Shown piece by piece: positions 33,795 to 42,389 of a stretch of DNA of 64,000 nt. The stretch spans positions 1 to 64,000 of the forward strand of contig JASGJI010000015.1 of NCBI GenBank assembly GCA_049840815.1. Direction: 5' to 3'. This DNA is from JASGDN01 sp049840815. GTDB taxonomy: Bacteria; Chloroflexota; Chloroflexia; Thermomicrobiales; UBA6265. A model generated the notes under the pieces. The model ran no database searches. It had not been told where the DNA came from and saw nothing but the letters and a program-made list of their open reading frames with translations. Each line of letters opens with the position of its first letter. Position 1 is the first letter of the stretch. The position numbers and the translations under genes are program-made.

Positions 33795-35126
33795 ATGGCG
33801 AATATCCTCCAGCATCTCCCCATCGGCGAGCGCGTCGGTATCGCGTTCTCCGGCGGTCTCGATACCAGCGCGGCCATCACCTGGATGCGTGAGAAGGGCG
33901 CGATCCCTTACGCCTACACCGCGAACCTCGGGCAGCCGGACGAGACGAACTACGAGGATATCCCCCGCCGCGCCAAGGAGTACGGAGCGGAGGATGCCCG
34001 CCTGATCGACTGCCGGGCGCAGCTGGTGGGCGAGGGCATCGCGGCCATCCAGTCCGGTGCGTTCCACATCTCCACCGCCGGCCAGACCTACTTCAACACC
34101 ACGCCGCTCGGCCGCGCCGTCACCGGCACGATGCTGGTGGCCGCGATGAAGGAAGACGGCGTCAACATCTGGGGCGATGGCAGCACCTACAAGGGCAACG
34201 ACATCGAGCGGTTCTATCGCTACGGCCTGCTGGTGAATCCGGAACTGCGCATCTACAAGCCGTGGCTGGACGAGCAGTTCATCGACGAGCTGGGAGGCCG
34301 CGCGGAGATGTCCGCCTACCTCCAGAAGCAGGGGCACGACTACAAGATGTCGGCAGAGAAGGCCTACTCCACCGACTCCAACATCCTCGGCGCCACCCAC
34401 GAGGCGAAAGACCTGGAGCAGCTGTCCACCAGCGCCTACATCGTGAACCCGATCATGGGTGTCGCGTTCTGGAAGGACGATGTGGCGGTCGCCTACGAGG
34501 AGGTCACCATCACCTTCGAGGAAGGCGTGCCCGTCGCGATCAACGGGCGGACCTTCGCCGATCAGGTCGAGCTGCTGACCGAGGCGAACATCATCGGGGG
34601 CCGGCACGGTCTGGGCATGAGCGACCAGATCGAGAACCGGATCATCGAGTCGAAGAGCCGAGGCATCTACGAGAGTCCGGGCATGGCGCTGCTCTACATC
34701 GCCTATGAACGGCTGGTGACGGGCATCCACAACGAGGACACGATCGAGCAGTATCGTGAGAACGGCCGCAAGCTCGGGCGCCTGCTCTATCAGGGCCGCT
34801 GGTTCGACCCGCAGGCGATCATGCTGCGCGAATCCGCCCAGCGCTGGGTCGCACGGCTCATCTCGGGCGAGGTCACGATTGGCCTGCGGCGTGGCAACGA
34901 CTACACGCTGCTGAACACCACGTCAGCGAACCTCACCTACATCCCGGAGCGCCTGACGATGGAGAAGGGCGAGGCGACGTTCTCCCCGACCGATCGCATT
35001 GGCCAACTGACGATGCGCAACAACGACATCACGGACACACGGGAGAAGCTGATCGCGTACGTGGAGTCGGGCCTGGTCTCGCTCTCGGAATCCGGCTCGA
35101 TCCCGCGCCTGAGGAGTGAGAACTGA
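33795..35126 (+). CDS. argG: Argininosuccinate synthase, E. coli-type (long form)
   Basis: 443 residues; joins citrulline and aspartate with ATP in arginine synthesis. It begins ILQHLPIGERVGIAFSGGLDTSAA, the long ArgG form known from E. coli, with P-loop FSGGLDTS, YTANLGQPDE, STAGQTYFNTTPLGRAVTG, WGDGSTYKGNDIERFYRYGL, HGLGMSDQIENRIIE and RLTMEKGEA. This differs from the about 400-residue form common in most bacteria. ATG 33795 (GGAG nine bases up) matches the E. coli start; ATG 33774 is possible. No argH is adjacent. The last codons (LRSEN and stop) are supplied by a GAGGAGTGAG repeat arm, so the native tail may have been replaced. Confidence 0.96.
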   Translation: MANILQHLPIGERVGIAFSGGLDTSAAITWMREKGAIPYAYTANLGQPDETNYEDIPRRAKEYGAEDARLIDCRAQLVGEGIAAIQSGAFHISTAGQTYFNTTPLGRAVTGTMLVAAMKEDGVNIWGDGSTYKGNDIERFYRYGLLVNPELRIYKPWLDEQFIDELGGRAEMSAYLQKQGHDYKMSAEKAYSTDSNILGATHEAKDLEQLSTSAYIVNPIMGVAFWKDDVAVAYEEVTITFEEGVPVAINGRTFADQVELLTEANIIGGRHGLGMSDQIENRIIESKSRGIYESPGMALLYIAYERLVTGIHNEDTIEQYRENGRKLGRLLYQGRWFDPQAIMLRESAQRWVARLISGEVTIGLRRGNDYTLLNTTSANLTYIPERLTMEKGEATFSPTDRIGQLTMRNNDITDTREKLIAYVESGLVSLSESGSIPRLRSEN

Positions 35127-35194
35127 GAAGATAGGACAGAGAACGGAGACACGGGACGCCTATTTCGGTTCTCTGTCCTGAGTCCTCACTCCTC
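35111..35194. repeat. Inverted repeat between argG and the MOSC gene, acting as shared terminator
   Basis: Left arm 35111-35146 and right arm 35166-35194 share GAGGAGTGAG and GGACAGAGAAC in inverted order. The left arm overlaps the last five codons and the stop of argG. The same GAGGAGTGAG core occurs at 19934 and 20242. No T run. Confidence 0.75.
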
Positions 35195-35197
35195 TCG

Positions 35198-35850
35198 TTA
35201 GCGTTTCCACGCATCTGCGAGGGCAGGGTGAGCATAGACCCGTGTCGCGGCATCCCAATCGCCGTTCGTCTTCACCGCGAAGGCGAGATCGACGCTGATC
35301 CCGAGCGGATCGCGCTCGACCACCGTGATCGGCCCGGCGACGGGCGCGGTGCCTTCCTCCAGCACGCGCAGGTACCAGCCGCTGCGACCAGCCGCGACGA
35401 ATCGTTTCACCATGTCGAGCCGCCCGGCCATCATCGCCAACTTGAAGCACGGCCACCGTGGCTGCGAGACCTGCAACAGGGCATCGCCCCACTGCCAGAG
35501 GTCGCCGATGTTCACCTCCGTCTCCAGAATGCCAGAAGTGGAGAGGTTCTCCCCGAACGGGGCTTCGCCGGCGATCCCCCCATACCCGTGCTCCACTGCC
35601 CACCAGGCGAGGTGATCGGAGGGGTAGCAATAGACCGCCTTGTCGACACCCCATGCGCGCGCAGGTCGGCCTGCCCATCGCCGGCAAGGTCTGTCCGCCC
35701 GACGAAGATCTCGTCACCGACGACGGGACGCTTCCGGATGCCGGAGATCACCTCGCCCTGCCGATTCGTGCCCAGCAACGCCGGCATGCCGACGGAGACC
35801 GAGCGCAGCTCGATGGTGCGGAGGGCGGGTCGCTCAGTCGTTGCGATCAT
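35198..35850 (-). pseudogene. MOSC domain protein (YiiM-like), interrupted by a one-base deletion
   Basis: The first part (from ATG 35850) reads IELRSVSVGMPALL...GEVISGIRKRPVVGDEIFVGRTDLAGDGQADLRAHG, the typical start of YiiM-like MOSC proteins. The rest continues in another frame: VDKAVYCYPSDHLAWW, then EAPFGENLSTSGI, the conserved loop with the MOSC Cys near QPRWPCFKL. At about 35650 CATGGGGTGTCGAC would read HGGVDKAVY if one G were restored. Members bind molybdenum cofactor and reduce N-hydroxylated purines. The start overlaps the M16 peptidase stop by 17 bases. All other parts are intact, so a consensus error is likelier than decay. Confidence 0.85.
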
Positions 35851-38527
35851 CGTCGGGAATGTCCTTCGTGGAGGTGAGGCCGGACGTTCCCTCCGGCCCG
35901 GCGACGCCGATCGCGAGCCGGTCGGCGTCCAGGTGGGTCCGCGCCGCATGCACCAGCTCATCGGCGCTCAATGCGTCGATGATACCCGGATAGCGATCGA
36001 GATAATCCAGCCCGAGATCGTTCCGCTCGATGGACAGCAGCAGGTCGACCACGCCGCCCAGCGACTCGAGACCCAGCGGCAGGCTGCCGGTCAGGTAGCT
36101 CTTCGCGTCGGCAAGCTCCCGATCTGTCACAGGTCCCTCCTGAAGGCGTCGCAATTCCGCGACGATGCCTTCCAGCGCCCGATCGACGTTGGCCGGATCG
36201 ACCCCGGCGCGGGCGTTCCAGGTACTGGAGAGCTTGCCACTCGCCAGCGAACTGGAGACGTGGTAGGCCAACCCGTTCCGATCGCGCACCTCCGCGCCGA
36301 GCCGCCCCATCAACCCGAGTTGCCCCAGGATCAGGTTCGCGGTGGAGAGGGCGTAGTAATCCGGATGCGAACGCGGGATCGTCGGGAAGGCGACCGCGAT
36401 GTTCGCCTGACTCTTGCCCGGCACCAGCCGCGTATCGCGAGCGGTCGCGGCGAGGGGATCGGTGACGGGCGGCTCCAGCGGCTCCGGAACGGCGGCATCC
36501 CAATCGCCGAAGACCTCGGTAACCGCATCCGCCGCCTCGTCCAGCGACGCGATGCCGCCGACGACCGCCACCGTCGTCACGGCAGGCCCGAAAGTCCGGC
36601 GGTGGTAGTCGGCGAGATCCGCCGCCGTGAACGCGGAGACCGTCTCGGCATCCCCGGCCAGCGGCAGGCGATACGGATGTCCCTCCGGGTAGAGCAGTTC
36701 CCGCAATGCTTTCCCCGCCACCGCCCCGGTGTCGTCCTCCTGCTCGCGGATGCCGGTGAGGACCTGCTGCCTCACCCGTTCCAGTTCGTCCGCCGGGAAG
36801 GTCGGGACGCGGATCACCTCGGCGGAAAGCGCCAACAGCGTGCGGAAGTCCTCGATCAGCCCGTGGAAGCCGACATCGACCGTGGCGCGTCCGCTATCCG
36901 CGCCGATCATCGCGCCGATGCCGTCCGTCGCCTCGTTCAGCTCGTCGAAGGTTCGATTCGCGGTGCCGCGCCGGAGCATCGTCGCGGTCAGCGCGGAGAT
37001 GCCCGCCCGCTGATCCCCGGTAAGCGCCTGCCCGGCCTTCAGGCTGACCAACGCCTCGATCGCCGGGAAGCCGGGACGCGGTTGGGCGAGCACGACGATC
37101 CCGTTCGGCAGCACGGTCCGCGCGAAACCGTGCGAAGACTCGCCATCGCTGAAGTACCAGGGCCGGTGCGGTTCCAGGGCGGCGAGGGATTCGACCTGCG
37201 CGACCACCGGCACGTCGGCGCCTTCGAAGACGGGTAGCACCTCCGGCAGCTGCCAACCGACGACGCGGTTGTTCGGCACGAGATACTGCCGGGCGACGCG
37301 TTGCACGTCCTCCGGCGTCACCGCCTCGAACTCGGCGGCGAGGTCGTCCACCCGCGCGGCGCGGTCGACGATCTCCATCTGCCCGAGCCAGAACGCCTGC
37401 GAGGTGACGGACTCGTTCGCGTAGACATACTGCGCGCGAATTTGCTTCCGGGCCTTGATGAACTCGTCCTCGTGGGCAAGGTCGTTCTGGAGCTTCGCGA
37501 TCTCGGTCTCGAACGCCGCCTCGATCCGCTCCGGCTCGACTCCCGGCAACGCCGTCGCCGAGAACGTCCACAGGTGCGGATCGATGTGCATGCTCGTCCC
37601 CGACCCGGCGGATCGCGCAAGCCCGCTGGAGACCAGCGCCTTGTACAACCGCGACGAGCGACCCATCCCGCCGCCACCGCCCATTCCCATCGCCTTCGCA
37701 CCGGAGAGCAATGCATCGGCGACCATCAGCGCAGGGACGTCCGGATGCCGCGCCTCCGGAATGCGATAGGCCATCATCATGTATGCCGCCGGGGTCGCCT
37801 TGCGGACCGTCACGCGACGTTCGCCGCGCTGGGGCGGCTCCCCCGCGACGTGGGGCAGGGGATCACTGGAGGCCGGAATCGAGCCGAAGGCTCGTTCGAT
37901 CCGCGCGATCAGGTCATCCGGATCGACGTCGCCTGCGACCGTGATGAAGGCATTGTTCGGGGCATAGAAGCGCCGGTAGTGCCCGTAGAGATCGTCGCGG
38001 GAGATCTCCTTCAGGTCCTGCTCGTAGCCAATCACCATGTGCCCGTATGGATGTTCCTGGAACGCCAGCCCCATCACCTCCTCGGCGAGGAGGTACGTCG
38101 GGCGGTTCTCCGCGCCAAGCCGCTCGGAGAGGATGACCGTGCGTTCGCTCGCTGTCTCCTCCGGATCGAAGAGCGAGTTCACCATGCGGTCGGGTTCGAT
38201 CGCCAGCGAAAGGTCGAGCCGGTTGGCGGGCAACGTCTCGTAGTAGGCGGTCCAGTCCATTGAGGTCATGGCGTTCAGGGTGCCACCCTCACGGCTGACA
38301 TCGCGGAAGATCGCCCCCTTCTCCAAGGTCGGCGTGCCCTTGAACTGCATGTGCTCGACCCAGTGCGAGACACCGGTGCGTCCGGGCAGCTCGTTGCGGC
38401 TGCCGACGCGATACCACGTCCAGAAGGAGGCGATGGGTGCGGCCGGGTTAGGGCGGATAAAGATGGTGAGACCATTCGACAGCGTGTGCGTGACGAGCGG
38501 CATGGGTGCGGTCCGGGAATCCGTCAT
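35834..38527 (-). CDS. M16 family zinc metallopeptidase, four-domain fusion
   Basis: 897 residues from ATG 38527. Inverted zinc motif HWVEH (His 55, Glu 58, His 59) with a distal Glu in DPEETASERTVILSE (about 125-139) marks the active M16 domain, followed by an inactive partner domain (about 200-430). The second half (about 460-880) is another domain pair starting RTVLPNGIVVLAQPRPGFP without HxxEH, as in pitrilysin-like or fused processing-peptidase proteins. An unusual Gly/Met-rich loop (KAMGMGGGGGMGRSSRLY) sits near residue 290. No signal peptide. It is cotranscribed with the overlapping MOSC gene. Confidence 0.92.
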   Translation of the reverse strand: MTDSRTAPMPLVTHTLSNGLTIFIRPNPAAPIASFWTWYRVGSRNELPGRTGVSHWVEHMQFKGTPTLEKGAIFRDVSREGGTLNAMTSMDWTAYYETLPANRLDLSLAIEPDRMVNSLFDPEETASERTVILSERLGAENRPTYLLAEEVMGLAFQEHPYGHMVIGYEQDLKEISRDDLYGHYRRFYAPNNAFITVAGDVDPDDLIARIERAFGSIPASSDPLPHVAGEPPQRGERRVTVRKATPAAYMMMAYRIPEARHPDVPALMVADALLSGAKAMGMGGGGGMGRSSRLYKALVSSGLARSAGSGTSMHIDPHLWTFSATALPGVEPERIEAAFETEIAKLQNDLAHEDEFIKARKQIRAQYVYANESVTSQAFWLGQMEIVDRAARVDDLAAEFEAVTPEDVQRVARQYLVPNNRVVGWQLPEVLPVFEGADVPVVAQVESLAALEPHRPWYFSDGESSHGFARTVLPNGIVVLAQPRPGFPAIEALVSLKAGQALTGDQRAGISALTATMLRRGTANRTFDELNEATDGIGAMIGADSGRATVDVGFHGLIEDFRTLLALSAEVIRVPTFPADELERVRQQVLTGIREQEDDTGAVAGKALRELLYPEGHPYRLPLAGDAETVSAFTAADLADYHRRTFGPAVTTVAVVGGIASLDEAADAVTEVFGDWDAAVPEPLEPPVTDPLAATARDTRLVPGKSQANIAVAFPTIPRSHPDYYALSTANLILGQLGLMGRLGAEVRDRNGLAYHVSSSLASGKLSSTWNARAGVDPANVDRALEGIVAELRRLQEGPVTDRELADAKSYLTGSLPLGLESLGGVVDLLLSIERNDLGLDYLDRYPGIIDALSADELVHAARTHLDADRLAIGVAGPEGTSGLTSTKDIPDDDRND

Positions 38528-38675
38528 GGGAGCGATCCTTCGGTGGGTGACGAGTCCTGCATTCGATACAGGATACGCGGGAACGACGCGCATCCCTCCG
38601 CCGATCGGACAGGAGCGGGTACAATCGCGCTCAGCACACCGAGTCGGCATCGCCTACGTTCTCACGGGAGTCCCC

Positions 38676-39062
38676 ATGGTTCAGCGAGCACCCGCCCCGA
38701 CGTTCGATCAGTACATGGTCGACCGCGTGATCCTCTTCCTCCAGACGCGCGACACGACGATCTTCCCGTTCTCGCGCAACTTCGACGACGCCCGGATGAC
38801 GGCATTCGTCCGCGACTTGCGCGACGGGCTCGCCGACCTGTCGGACAGCGGCAGCAAGCGCGGAACCTCGTCCACCGGGTTCCCGATGAACGACTGGCGA
38901 TTGCGACGCATCCTCGACGAATGGGCGAGCGCCGCGGGTGGTTGGCCGGCAGGCACGCAGGAGGCCTCGATCAATTCGGCGCTGGGTCTGCCGGATGATC
39001 CGGAGCCGCTGGAAGATGCGCTCGCCGTGGATGTCATTCATTCGAGCAAGGGCGGCCAGTGA
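38676..39062 (+). CDS. Hypothetical protein, 128 aa
   Basis: ATG 38676 has GGGAG at good spacing. The protein is soluble, with TFDQYMVDRVILFLQTRDTTIFPFSRNFDDARMTAFVRDLRDGLADL as a helical N-terminal half, a Ser/Gly/Thr break and WRLRRILDEWASAAGGWPA. The C-terminus is acidic. No recognised motif. It is divergent from the M16 peptidase. A terminator follows 57 bases after the stop. Confidence 0.65.
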   Translation: MVQRAPAPTFDQYMVDRVILFLQTRDTTIFPFSRNFDDARMTAFVRDLRDGLADLSDSGSKRGTSSTGFPMNDWRLRRILDEWASAAGGWPAGTQEASINSALGLPDDPEPLEDALAVDVIHSSKGGQ

Positions 39063-39118
39063 CCTCCACACGGATGGAGGGACATACCCTCTGCCGGACT
39101 GGATGACCATAATGAGGG

Positions 39119-39158
39119 ATAGAGGCCAGGATGCTTGCGATCCTGGCCTCTATACTTT
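39119..39158 (+). terminator. Rho-independent terminator
   Basis: 14-bp perfect stem ATAGAGGCCAGGAT / ATCCTGGCCTCTAT with a seven-base loop, followed by ACTTTT. It is downstream of the 38676 gene. Confidence 0.88.
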
Positions 39159-39212
39159 TCGGTGGGTCCCGACGTCAAGAACGCTCATGTCCATCATGAA
39201 GGATTCTGTGTC

Positions 39213-39500
39213 GTGTATGTCCTGCACATGGAGCACCCCGTTCCCGACTATTCGAGCTGGAAAGCAGCCTTCGATAGCGATCCAATTGACCGCGTGGGAT
39301 CAGGAGTGGTCTCGTATCGGATCACTCGCCCGGTGGATGATGATCGCTACGTCCTGATCGATCTGGACTTTCCAACCGCGGAGTTGGCCGAGGCAGCCCT
39401 CGCCAAACTCCAGGCGCTCTGGGCCAACGTCACGGTGACCGGTGGGGTGACGCCAACAACACGCCTGCTACACGTGGCAGAGACCAGTCCCTCCCAATAG
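39213..39500 (+). CDS. Small ABM/cyclase-like hypothetical protein, 95 aa
   Basis: GTG 39213 follows AAGGA. The sequence VYVLHMEHPVPDYSSWKAAFDSDPIDR, then YRITRPVDDDRYVLIDLDFPTAELAEAALAKLQALW, has the strand-helix-strand-strand-helix order of ferredoxin-like dimeric alpha-beta barrels. Small relatives of antibiotic-biosynthesis monooxygenases begin with the same HPVPDY..WK.AFD pattern. No catalytic residue can be assigned. ATG 39231 inside the frame is an alternative start. It stands alone between a terminator and a convergent oxidase gene. Confidence 0.7.
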   Translation: MYVLHMEHPVPDYSSWKAAFDSDPIDRVGSGVVSYRITRPVDDDRYVLIDLDFPTAELAEAALAKLQALWANVTVTGGVTPTTRLLHVAETSPSQ

Positions 39501-39566
39501 CGTCCGCCACAGACCCCGGACGTGAACGCCGATCGCGGAGATGTGTGTGTTCAGACTCGCTCGCTG

Positions 39567-40712
39567 CTAGCGCGGCGCGCCGAGAAAGCGCTCGTAGGTG
39601 AACCATGGCAGCAGCTCGGCATGATCGTCGATGGCGAGCGCGGCCACGTACTCTCCGACGACCGGTGCGAACTTGAAGCCATGCCCGCTGAAGCCCGCCG
39701 CGTAGATCACCCGCTCCCTGCCCGGATAGCGGTCGATGATGAAGTGCTCGTCCGGCGTCATCGTGTACATGCAGACGGTCGATTCAAGCACCTTCGCATT
39801 CAGCCCGTGGAAACGCTCTGCAAGGAAGGCGCGATACGACGGCAGCAGGTCCTCATCGTGAACCTCGCGGTCGATCGCATCCGGGTTCACGATGTTGCCG
39901 CCGGAGTGGATGCCGCACTTCAGGCCGGGATCGCCGTAGACCGGCAGGCCGTAGAACTCCTCCGATCCGAGGTCGACCACGAAGACCGGAAACCGCTCCG
40001 GCCCGTACAGTGAGGGGTCCTGCGGCTCGAACCAGAAGACCGGCTTTCGCCGAACCTCCAGCGGCAACCCGAGGTCACCCATCAGCTTGCCGTTCCACGC
40101 CCCACCCGCGATCACCAGCCGATCGGCCGTGTAGGTGTCCTTGTCCGTCGCGACGTGAACGCCATCGGCATCCTCGCGCCAGTCCAGCACCTTCTCGCCT
40201 GCGCGGAGGACGCCACCGGCGGCGATCATCTCCGTTGCCAGCGCCCTCAACGCGGGCGGGACCACGAGGAATCCTGCCGTCGGGTCGAGGCATCCCGTCC
40301 ATTCGGCGGGGAGGTTCCAGGCAGGGTAACGCTCATTGATCTCGGTGCCGGTCAGCAGCTCGTAGTCGAGATCGTAACGCTGGGCGCTGTGCATCGCCTC
40401 CTGCGCGCGGAAGCCGTCCGGCGTCGAGATGTCGAGGCCACCGGAGCGATGCATGAACGTCTCACCCGGATGACGCTCCTGCAACTCCGACCAGAGGAGA
40501 TCGGCCTCCAGCGTCCACGGCACGTACTGCTCGCCCTCGGCGTAGTTGTGGCGGAAGATGCGTGTCTTGCCGCCGTGGCTGCCGAACGAATGAACGTGCT
40601 CGAACTGCTCGATCACGATCACCGAACGCCCGGACTTCGCAAGCGCCCACCCGGCGGCCGTGCCCATCGTCCCGCCGCCGATCACGATCACATCCGCCCC
40701 GGTTGCTGCCAT
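39567..40712 (-). CDS. FAD-dependent sarcosine / N-methyl-amino acid oxidase (MSOX family)
   Basis: 381 residues. N-terminal dinucleotide motif VIVIGGGTMGTAAGWALA (about 8-25) and SHGGKTRIFRHNYAEG (45-60) are MSOX family marks. Lys 265 (GLKCGIHSGG) matches the oxygen-activating Lys, and Cys 314 (TVCMYTMTPDEHFIID) matches the Cys that carries covalent FAD in monomeric sarcosine oxidase and N-methyltryptophan oxidase; GFSGHGFKFAP follows as in that family. It should oxidise a secondary N-methyl amine, releasing formaldehyde and hydrogen peroxide. GGGAG precedes ATG 40712. It is monocistronic. Confidence 0.92.
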   Translation of the reverse strand: MAATGADVIVIGGGTMGTAAGWALAKSGRSVIVIEQFEHVHSFGSHGGKTRIFRHNYAEGEQYVPWTLEADLLWSELQERHPGETFMHRSGGLDISTPDGFRAQEAMHSAQRYDLDYELLTGTEINERYPAWNLPAEWTGCLDPTAGFLVVPPALRALATEMIAAGGVLRAGEKVLDWREDADGVHVATDKDTYTADRLVIAGGAWNGKLMGDLGLPLEVRRKPVFWFEPQDPSLYGPERFPVFVVDLGSEEFYGLPVYGDPGLKCGIHSGGNIVNPDAIDREVHDEDLLPSYRAFLAERFHGLNAKVLESTVCMYTMTPDEHFIIDRYPGRERVIYAAGFSGHGFKFAPVVGEYVAALAIDDHAELLPWFTYERFLGAPR

Positions 40713-41053
40713 AATCTCAATCTCCCTGCTGCAACGATTCATCTGATTGCCTGCGACTACTGGCCGCATTGTGCCAGACGGCACCTTGCGCGCACATATG
40801 CTAGGCTGCTTCCAGCCAGAAAGTGCAGGCCGGTTCTCATTTGGTAAGTCCGGCCGTCTCCCTGCGAGACCACGTCCGCGCCCATCGCGATGACCCTTGG
40901 CGACGCAAGTCCATCAGCATGCCGACATCGGTCGGAGCTTGGTGCTTGTCTCGCCGAATCACCGGGCGGTCGCGTTGCTCGTGGCGGCTCCATGCGTGAT
41001 GATGCGAGACGAACGTCATGCTCCGCGCCGGGTCGCACAGGAGACCAGCACCC
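40713..41053. other. Divergent intergenic region
   Basis: About 340 bases between the FAD oxidase and VOC genes. No protein-like frame stands out. A small GTGCC-GTCT-GGCAC dyad lies at about 40775-40788, close to the oxidase start. Promoters for both genes must be here but none is close to consensus. Confidence 0.5.
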
Positions 41054-41413
41054 ATGACGGCGCTTTCGATCAATCACCTCAACCTCAGCGTCCGGGACAT
41101 TCCCGGTACGCGCGAATTCCTTCGCACCTGGTTCGGGTTCACCGCCACGATGGAGCGGGACGCCCTCTCGATCCTCGAGGACGCGCAGGGGTTCGTCCTG
41201 ACGCTGATGCCTCTCAAGGATGACGATCCATCGTCCTATCCTGGCAGTTTTCATGTCGGCTTCTATGTGCCAGTGGAGACGGTCGAAGCCCTGCACGCCG
41301 CGATGACGGCGGCAGGACTCGACCCCGGTGAGATCAGCCGCCTCCACCGTGGCACGATGTTCTACGTCACCGACCCCAGCGGCATCCTCATCGAAGTCGG
41401 CTCCCCACGGTAG
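41054..41413 (+). CDS. VOC (glyoxalase/bleomycin-resistance fold) protein
   Basis: 119 residues forming two beta-alpha-beta-beta-beta modules: ALSINHLNLSVRDIPGTREFLRTWFGFTA and HVGFYVPVETVEALHAAMTAAGL, ending FYVTDPSGILIEVGSP. Metal-ligand candidates are His in INHLNLSV, His in SFHVGFYV and the final Glu, so a divalent metal site is probable. The substrate is unknown. AGGAGA precedes the ATG. It stands alone and is followed by a hairpin. Confidence 0.88.
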   Translation: MTALSINHLNLSVRDIPGTREFLRTWFGFTATMERDALSILEDAQGFVLTLMPLKDDDPSSYPGSFHVGFYVPVETVEALHAAMTAAGLDPGEISRLHRGTMFYVTDPSGILIEVGSPR

Positions 41414-41420
41414 ATACGAA

Positions 41421-41458
41421 TGGCCCGGTTACGATGGAATTCCACCGTAACCGGGCCA
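41421..41458. terminator. Hairpin between convergent genes
   Basis: 13-bp arms TGGCCCGGTTACG / CGTAACCGGGCCA enclose the palindrome TGGAATTCCA. It lies seven bases after the VOC stop and 20 before the ThuA stop. Confidence 0.8.
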
Positions 41459-41477
41459 AACGCGAGGTATGCTCCCG

Positions 41478-42257
41478 CTACGCCAGCGTGGCGTCCCCGA
41501 ACTGCTCCGTGACCGCATGCTTGCGGTCGTACCACGGCAGGTCCTCGATCGGGTCCGCGTTGCCGAAGTAGATCTCGTCAGCGCGGGAAACCGGGGCCGC
41601 CCACTTCACCGCGTTGCCGATGACCAGGCGAATCTGCTCGTTGTAGTAGGTCGGATAGGTCTCATGGCCGGGGCGGAAGTAGAAGACCTTGCCCGCGCCA
41701 CGGTAGTAGGCCGCGCCGGAGCGGAAGATCTCGCCGCCCTGGAACCAGCTGACGAAGACCAGTTCGTCCGGCTGCGGGATGTCGAAGAACTCGCCGTACA
41801 TCTCTTCCTGGGCGAGCTCGATGTACTGCCCCACGCCCTCGACAATCGGGTGGCCGGGGGAGACGACCCACAGGCGCTCCTTCTCATCGGCCTCGCGCCA
41901 CTTCAGGTTGCAGCTGGTGCCCATCAGCTTCTTGAAGATCTTCGAGAAGTGTCCGGAGTGCAGGACGATGATGCCCGCGCCCTCCAGCACGCGCTGCTGG
42001 ACCTTGGCGACGATCGCATCGTCAACTTCGCCATGGGCCATGTGCCCCCACCAGACGAAGACATCGGTGTTGGCGATCACCTCGTCAGTGAGGCCATGCT
42101 CCGGCTCGTCCAGCGTCGCGGTGGTGGCAGTGATGCCGTCGATCGCATTCAGCCCCTCGGCGATCGCGCCATGGATGCCGTCCGGGTAGATCTTCCCGAT
42201 GTGCTCGTCCTGCTTCTCGTGGCGAAACTCGTTCCAGACGGTGACACGGATACCCAT
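41478..42257 (-). CDS. ThuA domain protein
   Basis: 259 residues. It begins IRVTVWNEFRHEKQDEHIGKIYPDGIHGAIAEGL, with VFVWWGHMAHGEVDDAIVAKVQQRVLEGAGIIVLHSGHFS and HETYPTYYNEQIRLVIGNAVKWAAP. This is the class-I-glutamine-amidotransferase-like fold of trehalose-utilization protein ThuA. AGAGGAG precedes the ATG. It follows the Gfo/Idh oxidoreductase gene after 132 bases; ThuA and Gfo/Idh proteins commonly act together on keto-sugars or disaccharides. The substrate here is unknown. Confidence 0.92.
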   Translation of the reverse strand: MGIRVTVWNEFRHEKQDEHIGKIYPDGIHGAIAEGLNAIDGITATTATLDEPEHGLTDEVIANTDVFVWWGHMAHGEVDDAIVAKVQQRVLEGAGIIVLHSGHFSKIFKKLMGTSCNLKWREADEKERLWVVSPGHPIVEGVGQYIELAQEEMYGEFFDIPQPDELVFVSWFQGGEIFRSGAAYYRGAGKVFYFRPGHETYPTYYNEQIRLVIGNAVKWAAPVSRADEIYFGNADPIEDLPWYDRKHAVTEQFGDATLA

Positions 42258-42389
42258 GAATGTGCTCCTCTCGCCGGAGTCCGGCGATTTCCTTGGCGCG
42301 TCGCGGCACGACACGCTTCTGCAAGACATCGGGGACATGCTATGTCCGCCCGGCCTGGCGCGCAACGCCAGACCGGGCAGACGATGCGC

